A DNA stretch of 6,913 nt from Eubacteriales bacterium (lineage in GTDB: Bacteria > Bacillota > Clostridia > Peptostreptococcales > Anaerovoracaceae). This document shows, in pieces, positions 1 through 5,288 of the stretch; position 1 is the first letter of the stretch; every line of letters starts with the position of its first letter. The position numbers and the translations under genes were made by a program. The stretch covers positions 1 to 6,913 of the forward strand of contig JAQUJQ010000083.1 of NCBI GenBank assembly GCA_028680875.1, given 5' to 3'. The notes beneath the pieces are model-generated. The model saw only the letters and a program-made list of their open reading frames with translations. It had not been told where the DNA came from and searched no databases.

Positions 1-1265
1 AACGTATCCGTAACCATCCCTCTCTGGCCTATTACGTGTCATCCAATGAATCAACGGAAATGGGTGAAACGGAAAGATTAATTCAAGAGCTGGACGGAAC
101 ACGCGGATATCAAATGCAGTCTGAATGTTGTGGAGTACATGATGGTAGTCCGTATAAGCAGGTAAATATCATGAGGCATTATGAAAATACGGCATCGGAC
201 AGAGGAAGCCGTATTGATGGATTTAATCCGGAATATGGAGCCCCCAGTTTACCAACAGTTGAATGTTTACGTGAGATGATTAATGAGGATGATTTATGGC
301 CTATAAACAAGGATGTATGGGATTATTCCGATGGAAATGGTTTTCACTTGATGACATCTTTATACACCGATATGGTAAATGAATATGGATTTTCTGACAA
401 TATTGAAGAATTTGCAGAGAAAGGGCAATTGGTTGGTGCATTCAATTATAAGAGTATATGGGAAGTTTGGAATTATAATAAATTAAATTATGGCGATCGA
501 TATACGTCCGGCTTTTTGTACTGGTACCATAATCCACCAATTCGTCAAGTGTGTGCGCGTATGTGGGATTGGTCGCTAGAACCAACAGCTGCTCTTTATG
601 CTGCCCAGAATGCTTGTGAACCTCTGCATCCGCAATTCGATTTTCTCAAGAATACTATCTCGGTAGTAAATGATTATTATCGTGCTTTTACAAATTATAA
701 GATCAAAGCTGATGTTTACGACCTGAATTCTAAGAAAGTTTTCTCTAAAGAAGCAATTGTTGACATACCGGAAGATGGAGTATGCGTAGATATCTTTAAA
801 ATAGATTTCCCTTCAGACATAACCAATGTGCATTTTATAAAATTAAGATTATTGGATGATAAAGGAAAAGAGGTAGGGAGCAACTTTTATTGGCGCTCAA
901 ATAGTAAGTACGAAGGAAAAAATACATTAACAGGTCCTACCACTGCAGGTTTTCAGGATCTCTCAAAATTAAAAGAGGTACAACTCAAGGTGAATTATCA
1001 AACATATGAAGAAAACAACATTTTTTTTCTGGAAATAGATGTAGTGAATAGATCACAAAGTATTGCTTTTTTTACTCAACTTCAATTTCTTAATGGGAAT
1101 GACAAGCCTGTTCGCCCATCTTTTTATAGTGATAATTTTTTCTCCTTGCTGCCTGGTGAAAAGAAAACTATAATAATAGAGACCAAAACTGGGAAGTTGC
1201 CAGAAAAAAAGAAATTGGTTGTGAAAGGCGTGAATATAAACAAACAGATTTACTCCTTGGAGTAA
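1..1265 (+). CDS. Glycoside hydrolase family 2, exo-beta-D-glucosaminidase-like (5' end missing)
   Basis: This is the C-terminal part of a GH2 enzyme. The frame is open from base 3 and gives 420 residues to the TAA at 1263-1265, so the true start lies upstream of the window. Residues 4-7 (NHPS) and the following SSNE match the GH2 stretch that carries the acid/base residue, here Glu16 (48-50). Glu77 in FNPEYG (231-233) fits the nucleophile position, equivalent to the FNSE motif I recall from Amycolatopsis CsxA. The barrel ends near residue 180 (FLYWYHNPP at 171-179). EPLHPQ (206-211) leads into two Ig-like domains, about 215-305 and 320-420. The last has a LLPGEKKT turn like the Ig domain that ends exo-glucosaminidases. 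The enzyme would remove a non-reducing terminal sugar, probably beta-glucosamine, but beta-mannosidase-type activity is also possible. It is probably periplasmic or surface-exposed; the signal peptide is not visible. GH2 membership is secure; the substrate is inferred. Confidence 0.88.
   Translation, partial: RIRNHPSLAYYVSSNESTEMGETERLIQELDGTRGYQMQSECCGVHDGSPYKQVNIMRHYENTASDRGSRIDGFNPEYGAPSLPTVECLREMINEDDLWPINKDVWDYSDGNGFHLMTSLYTDMVNEYGFSDNIEEFAEKGQLVGAFNYKSIWEVWNYNKLNYGDRYTSGFLYWYHNPPIRQVCARMWDWSLEPTAALYAAQNACEPLHPQFDFLKNTISVVNDYYRAFTNYKIKADVYDLNSKKVFSKEAIVDIPEDGVCVDIFKIDFPSDITNVHFIKLRLLDDKGKEVGSNFYWRSNSKYEGKNTLTGPTTAGFQDLSKLKEVQLKVNYQTYEENNIFFLEIDVVNRSQSIAFFTQLQFLNGNDKPVRPSFYSDNFFSLLPGEKKTIIIETKTGKLPEKKKLVVKGVNINKQIYSLE
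1250..1265 (+). terminator. Short palindrome across the GH2 stop codon, possible weak terminator
   Basis: TTACTCC (1250-1256) and GGAGTAA (1259-1265) are exact inverted copies. In RNA they would form a 6-bp stem closed by a CUUG tetraloop, ending at the stop codon. A run of seven T lies at 1282-1288, 16 bases after the stem. That is too far for a classical intrinsic terminator, so the role is uncertain. Confidence 0.2.
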
Positions 1266-1299
1266 GACACCTCATCTTCCGTTTTTTTATTATTTTGAA

Positions 1300-1331
1300 A
1301 TTTTAAGATAGAATAAGCTTTATTCTAAAAT
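1300..1331 (+). repeat. AT-rich inverted repeat / bulged hairpin
   Basis: AGAATAA (1310-1316) and TTATTCT (1320-1326) are inverted copies around a GCT loop. An outer ATTTT (1300-1304) can pair with AAAAT (1327-1331), leaving a five-base bulge (AAGAT) on the left. No T run follows on either strand, so a terminator is not supported. The stem is nearly all A-T and in such AT-rich DNA may be chance. Confidence 0.3.
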
Positions 1332-1503
1332 GTTTACAAACAGGTGGTTATTGAAATAAAAGTAAGAATTGACGAAATTGTGTTATTTTATGAGATGAAA
1401 GTTTTATGAAAATTCCCGATTTTGATATTTCTTTGAAATACAAGTTAAATCAAAACTAAGATGAAAAATTAGTGTATATACCATAATTGCTTTAAAGATA
1501 ATA

Positions 1504-1520
1504 TTGTGATTTTTTCACAA
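1504..1520. promoter_or_regulatory. 17-base dyad TTGTGA-N5-TCACAA, possible operator
   Basis: The arms TTGTGA (1504-1509) and TCACAA (1515-1520) are perfect inverted copies separated by five T residues. The site lies about 130 bases upstream of the lipoprotein start. The arms resemble half-sites of CRP/FNR-family regulators (TGTGA/TCACA), but the spacer is five rather than the six bases of the E. coli CRP site. The symmetry is seen directly; binding by any regulator is speculation. Confidence 0.3.
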
Positions 1521-1649
1521 GACAGAATATAAAGTGAATTTTAATGAAGTGAATGATATGAAGACTCTTCTATGGATTCATTAATTTTTAACTAAGAATG
1601 TTTTTAAACAGATTAGATTTATTAATAATTGTTTTTAATTATATGTATT

Positions 1650-1928
1650 ATGAAAATGAAAGACAGTGTAATTATTGGGCGTTGGCAAATTCATTGGATG
1701 ATGCTTGCGCTAATTACTCTTTGCTTCGCAAGTTGTAAAGATGATAATGAAGAACATGTAGGTAGTTTCGATCCGGATAAACCGATTGTCGTTTCAGACT
1801 TTATACCAAAAGTAGGTGGATTGGCAACGCGTATGGTTTTATATGGAGAAAATTTCGGGAATGATATATCAAGAATTAAAGTGATTATTGGAAGTTACAA
1901 TATCAAATTAACTATATCTAATAAATAA
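1650..1928 (+). CDS. Truncated IPT/TIG-domain surface lipoprotein
   Basis: The product is a 92-residue lipoprotein. I chose the ATG at 1650, because the same frame extends upstream only to a TTG at 1629 that would spoil the signal peptide. Residues 1-28 form a type II signal peptide with lipobox FASC and lipidated Cys29. The next residues, KDDNEE, fit the K-(D/E)2 surface-export signal described for Bacteroidota lipoproteins, so a cell-surface location is likely. From about residue 42 the sequence (PDKPIVVSDFIPKVGG, then VLYGENFG) is typical of the first IPT/TIG domain of SusC-associated proteins. Those usually run to roughly 400-500 residues and often continue into NHL-type repeats. Here the protein stops soon after KVIIG, in mid-domain, and susC starts 8 bases later. 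No other frame restores the missing part, so a plain frameshift does not explain it. It is probably a deletion remnant, though a functional mini-lipoprotein cannot be excluded. It is likely co-transcribed with susC. Confidence 0.75.
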   Translation: MKMKDSVIIGRWQIHWMMLALITLCFASCKDDNEEHVGSFDPDKPIVVSDFIPKVGGLATRMVLYGENFGNDISRIKVIIGSYNIKLTISNK

Positions 1929-1936
1929 TTAAAAAT

Positions 1937-4900
1937 ATGAACAAATACAAAGAGGATGAATACCTCATTATATTAAAAAGCGTTACTAAAATCATGAGCA
2001 TAATCTTATTCTTATTGTTGTGCTGGAGCCCTTTTTTACAGGCATCCCATAATCATGTATATGCAGAGCTTATCGTTAATAATCCTTTTGAGAAAGTTGA
2101 AAAAAACAAGTCAGAAAGGGTTACACAGCAGCAAAAGAAAGTTTCCGGAATAATCACAGATCAGAATGGAGAAACTATAATTGGAGCAAATATTATAGAA
2201 GTCGGAACTAGTAATGGTACAATTACCGATAATGACGGGAATTTCTTTCTGACAGTTGAAGAAGGGGCTACCTTGAGAATAACTTATATCGGTTACGTTG
2301 AACAAATTATAAATACCGATGGTAAAATGCCTTTCAATATTGTACTAAAGGAAGATGCCCAGGCGTTGGAAGAAGTGGTTGTAGTAGGATATGGTATCGC
2401 TAAAAAAAGCGACCTGACAGGATCAATCTCGCAGGTGAAAGCCGAAAGTATGCAGAATTATACTCCCTCGAATGTTAGCGACCTGTTACGGACAAGTGTT
2501 CCGGGAATGAATGTCGGCTATTCCGTCTCGGCCAAGGGTGGCGGTGATATGATGATCCGAGGAGATAACACGCTGACTGCCGGATCGGGTCCACTTATTG
2601 TTGTCGATGGAGTTATTTATAACGGTGATGTATCAGACATCAACCCGAACGATATCGAGACACTAGATATTATGAAAGATGCTAGTTCTGCTGCTGTTTA
2701 TGGGTCACGGGCTACCAATGGCGTAGTGGCTATTACAACAAAGAGAGGACAAACATCAAAACCGATCATCAATTTCAGTGGAATAATCGGAATGGCTACA
2801 GCGGCAAACCGGGTTAAACCTTACGACAAAGATGGTTTTATCAAATGGCGTTCTGATATGGCTAAATCAGTTTATAGTGCAACCGTATCTCAAACGCCGT
2901 GGAGTCCATTTGATGATCCCCGCACGATTGATTCACAATATCTTAATGAATGGATGGCTTATCATAGTACTACGCCGGATAATCTTGTCGATGCCTGGTT
3001 GTCAGGTATTAAATTGACTGGGTTGGAGATTGAGAATTACAAAGTAGGGAAAAATATTGACTGGGAAGATCATATTTTTCAAAATGGCCCCCGCCAAGAT
3101 TATAATATAAGCCTTTCGGGTAAAAAAGAAGACTTTTCCTATTATTGGTCATTGGGATATATGGATAATAAGTCATTGGCTATAGGAGACGAGTTCTCAA
3201 CTGTACGTTCAAGAGTGAGTATCGAGGGAAAGCCGGCTCAATTCCTAAAAGTCGGGCTGAACGCGCAGTTTTCTTATCGGGATGAAAGCTCTGTTCCTGT
3301 CAATGATGGACAATATAAGTCTTTGACTCCTTACAGTTCTTTTTATGAGGATGACGAAGAGACAATGAGGTTATATCCTAATGAAGACAATCAAGCGTTT
3401 CATCCGTTATTACAAAGAAAATACAGGACCCGTGAAATGGAATATTTCACCTTTTTACCTAAAATATATTCTATTATAGAATTGCCTTTCGATATCGTTT
3501 ATACCTTGAACTATACTCCCCGATTTGTTTCTTATCATAATCATATACATGATTCGTCAGAACATCCTCAATGGAATTTGTTTGGTGGTCTTGCTTCCCG
3601 TGAAAATTCTTTACGCAGAGAGTGGCAGGTGGATAATATTATTAACTGGAATCGGGTTTTCTTAAAGGATCACAAAGTAGATGTAACTTTACTGGCCAAT
3701 TTCGAAAAGTTCAGGAATGACACCGAAAAAATGGAGAATCAGAATTTTAGTCCGAATGATGTTCTGGGTTACCATGATATGTCTGTGGGGACATTACCGG
3801 TAATATCGAGTAACGATGTGGTAAGTACGTCGGATGCATTGATGGCCCGGATGAATTATATTTACAAGAATAAATACCTGTTGACCGCTTCTGTACGCCG
3901 GGACGGTTCGTCATTATTCGGATATTCCAATCCCCATGCCACGTTTCCGGCTACTGCTTTAGGATGGGTTTTGTCTGAGGAGGATTTTTTTAAAGTGCCA
4001 TTTATTGATTACTTGAAATTCAGGGCTTCGTGGGGAAGTAACGGCAACAGGGATATTAATAATTACGCGGCTTTGTCGAGGATCATAACAGGAAAATCAC
4101 TGAATGCAGAAGGAAATGGAAATCCGATCACTATACCTACTTTAGAGATAAATACGATGGGCAATAAGAATCTTAAATGGGAAAGGACAGAGGCATATAA
4201 TTTTGCAATAGATTTCAGGATATTGAACGGCATTCTTACCGGAACGATTGAAGCTTACAATATGTCGACCACCGATGTCCTAGTAAACCGACAGCTTCCT
4301 ACGATTACGGGTTTTAATAGAGTTTACGCCAATTTGGGAGAAATTAAAAATAAAGGATTCGAGTTTTCTTTGAGTAGCCTTAATTTGAAAAAACCAAATA
4401 TCGAATGGACATCTAATCTGATTTTTTCTCTAAATCGTAATAAAATTATTTCCATTACAGGTGAGAAATATGATGTTTTTGATAGTAATGGGAATCTGAT
4501 AGGACAAAAAGAACCTGATGATAAGACGAATAATTGGTTTATTGGTCAAGCAAAAGATGTGATATGGGATTATAAAATTTTAGATACATGGAAAATCGGG
4601 GAGGAAGAAGAAGCTGCCAAATGGAATCAGGCACCTGGAGATTTCCGATTGGAAGATGTAAATAATGACGGGTTGTTGACTGACGATGACAAGCAGTTTT
4701 TAGGTTACCAAACACCCCGGTTCTCGTGGACGCTTTCTAATACTTTTAATTTATACCGGGATTTTGAGTTCTCCTTTGTTTTATATTCTTTATGGGGACA
4801 TAAAGCAAGTTATAATTTGGCTAAACATGATAATCATATAGAAGATCGTATTAATTCATGGGATATTCCTTATTGGACACCTGATAACCAGTTAGATGAC

Positions 4901-5161
4901 TATGCAAGATTGAGATCGGCACCAGCTAAAGGAGTATCCTATAATGTATGGTTCAGTAAATCATATATTCGTTTAGAAAATGTGGCTATTGCTTATAAAA
5001 TACCCCCGAAAGTATTGAATAGAACACCAATCTCCAATCTGAAACTGACCTGCAATGTCCGAAATGCAGCCGTGTGGGCACCTAAATGGAAATTTGGCGA
5101 TCCTGAGAATGGGACACGTTCTCAGAGAATTTTTACTTTTGGCTTGAATATGACACTTTGA
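1937..5161 (+). CDS. SusC/RagA-family TonB-dependent outer-membrane transporter
   Basis: This 1074-residue protein, a normal length for SusC, imports oligosaccharides across the outer membrane using TonB-ExbBD energy, with a SusD lid. Residues 1-43 are a signal peptide with a long N-region and hydrophobic core near 20-35. The ATG at 1937 is preferred because it supplies the lysines before the core; the internal ATG at 1994 is an alternative. Residues 67-140 are the carboxypeptidase-regulatory-like domain (VSGIITDQNGETIIGANI). EEVVVVGYG (145-153) is the TonB-box region. The plug spans about 155-270, with MMIRGDNTL, PLIVVDGVIYNG, MKDASSAAVYGSRATNGVV. The rest is the beta-barrel, including an acidic loop DVNNDGLLTDDD (907-918) of calcium-binding type common in SusC proteins. 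It ends FTFGLNMTL, the usual aromatic/hydrophobic terminal strand. No STN domain is present, so it lacks the N-terminal anti-sigma signalling module. It follows the lipoprotein stub by 8 bases and precedes susD by 127. Family assignment is secure; the glycan is unknown. Confidence 0.97.
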   Translation: MNKYKEDEYLIILKSVTKIMSIILFLLLCWSPFLQASHNHVYAELIVNNPFEKVEKNKSERVTQQQKKVSGIITDQNGETIIGANIIEVGTSNGTITDNDGNFFLTVEEGATLRITYIGYVEQIINTDGKMPFNIVLKEDAQALEEVVVVGYGIAKKSDLTGSISQVKAESMQNYTPSNVSDLLRTSVPGMNVGYSVSAKGGGDMMIRGDNTLTAGSGPLIVVDGVIYNGDVSDINPNDIETLDIMKDASSAAVYGSRATNGVVAITTKRGQTSKPIINFSGIIGMATAANRVKPYDKDGFIKWRSDMAKSVYSATVSQTPWSPFDDPRTIDSQYLNEWMAYHSTTPDNLVDAWLSGIKLTGLEIENYKVGKNIDWEDHIFQNGPRQDYNISLSGKKEDFSYYWSLGYMDNKSLAIGDEFSTVRSRVSIEGKPAQFLKVGLNAQFSYRDESSVPVNDGQYKSLTPYSSFYEDDEETMRLYPNEDNQAFHPLLQRKYRTREMEYFTFLPKIYSIIELPFDIVYTLNYTPRFVSYHNHIHDSSEHPQWNLFGGLASRENSLRREWQVDNIINWNRVFLKDHKVDVTLLANFEKFRNDTEKMENQNFSPNDVLGYHDMSVGTLPVISSNDVVSTSDALMARMNYIYKNKYLLTASVRRDGSSLFGYSNPHATFPATALGWVLSEEDFFKVPFIDYLKFRASWGSNGNRDINNYAALSRIITGKSLNAEGNGNPITIPTLEINTMGNKNLKWERTEAYNFAIDFRILNGILTGTIEAYNMSTTDVLVNRQLPTITGFNRVYANLGEIKNKGFEFSLSSLNLKKPNIEWTSNLIFSLNRNKIISITGEKYDVFDSNGNLIGQKEPDDKTNNWFIGQAKDVIWDYKILDTWKIGEEEEAAKWNQAPGDFRLEDVNNDGLLTDDDKQFLGYQTPRFSWTLSNTFNLYRDFEFSFVLYSLWGHKASYNLAKHDNHIEDRINSWDIPYWTPDNQLDDYARLRSAPAKGVSYNVWFSKSYIRLENVAIAYKIPPKVLNRTPISNLKLTCNVRNAAVWAPKWKFGDPENGTRSQRIFTFGLNMTL

Positions 5162-5186
5162 TAAAAACTTAATATTAAATAGAAAT

Positions 5187-5210
5187 ATGAAACCGACATG
5201 TTTAAGATAA
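5187..5210 (+). other. Seven-codon open frame (possible leader peptide) before the hairpin
   Basis: ATG at 5187 opens MKPTCLR and stops at TAA 5208-5210. The upstream context (AATAGAAAT before ATGAAA) resembles starts in this window. Its last four codons and stop lie inside the left arm of the hairpin at 5198-5247, so a translating ribosome would mask that arm. The frame is the same as susD but several stops lie between them. Translation is not proven. Confidence 0.25.
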
Positions 5211-5247
5211 TCGTTAAACACCCGAAGGGAATGATTATTTTAAACAT
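5198..5247 (+). promoter_or_regulatory. Long hairpin in the susC-susD intergenic RNA
   Basis: The left arm (5198-5215) and right arm (5230-5247) pair over 18 consecutive positions in RNA: 16 Watson-Crick pairs and two G-U pairs (G5206 and G5213). The stem continues, after a five-base bulge AAACA (5216-5220), into CCC-GAA-GGG (5221-5229), a GC cap with a three-base loop. There is no T run behind it, so it is not a standard terminator. It could stabilise the upstream susC mRNA end, be a processing site, or control susD translation together with the alternative pairing listed at 5231-5288. A shorter competing stem inside the left side, TGTTTAA (5199-5205) with TTAAACA (5214-5220), is also possible. 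Confidence 0.6.
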
Positions 5248-5288
5248 CAAAGGTTCCATATACCGAAATAAAACAATAAAATAATCAT
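5231..5288 (+). promoter_or_regulatory. Alternative stem covering the susD ribosome-binding region
   Basis: ATGATTATTTTA (5231-5242), which is the core of the right arm of the preceding hairpin, is the exact reverse complement of TAAAATAATCAT (5277-5288). The latter ends at the base before the susD ATG. The pairing would be 12 perfect base pairs with a 34-base loop and would enclose the susD initiation region. It cannot coexist with the 5198-5247 hairpin, because both use the same strand. The complementarity is seen directly; a regulatory role is inferred. Confidence 0.4.

Larger units (their letters stand above)
1266..1649. other. Long AT-rich intergenic region, probable promoter/leader region of the IPT-susC-susD unit
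   Basis: This is 384 bases with no supportable gene on either strand; the longest ATG-started frame I examined is 17 codons. The region is strongly AT-rich. It carries an AT-rich hairpin (1300-1331), a dyad with TTGTGA/TCACAA arms (1504-1520), a repeated TTTTATGA (1386-1393 and 1402-1409) and a small palindrome TGTTTTTAAACA (1599-1610). I found no exact match to the Bacteroides -7 element TAnnTTTG on the + strand, so no promoter is called. Its position before three co-directional, tightly ordered genes makes it the natural place for their promoter and regulator site. This is inference from layout only. Confidence 0.6.

Noticed and set aside
1289..1297. Bacteroides -7 promoter box near ATTATTTTG
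   Set aside because: It does not match TAnnTTTG exactly and sits directly behind the GH2 stop with no matching -33 element at the right distance.
1406..1459. 17-codon frame (MKIPDFDISLKYKLNQN) in the intergenic gap
   Set aside because: Too short, no recognised motif and no supporting context; AT-rich DNA readily gives such frames.
1504..1520. True CRP site
   Set aside because: The half-sites match but the spacer is five bases rather than six; kept only as an unspecific operator candidate.
1629..1649. Upstream extension of the lipoprotein frame to a TTG start
   Set aside because: It adds seven hydrophobic residues before a normal MKMK signal-peptide start; the ATG at 1650 gives the expected lipoprotein N-terminus.
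2111..2305. 64-codon open frame on the minus strand
   Set aside because: It lies wholly inside the susC carboxypeptidase-regulatory domain and has no recognisable domain; a shadow of the real gene.
2832..3017. 61-codon open frame on the plus strand in another phase
   Set aside because: It lies inside the susC barrel region, whose own frame is intact and typical.
4973..5221. 82-codon minus-strand frame spanning the susC end and part of the gap
   Set aside because: It is mostly antisense to the conserved susC C-terminus and shows no domain; its end in the gap reflects AT-rich non-coding sequence.
5198..5247. Intrinsic terminator between susC and susD
   Set aside because: The stem is strong but no T run follows, and termination here would block the essential partner susD.
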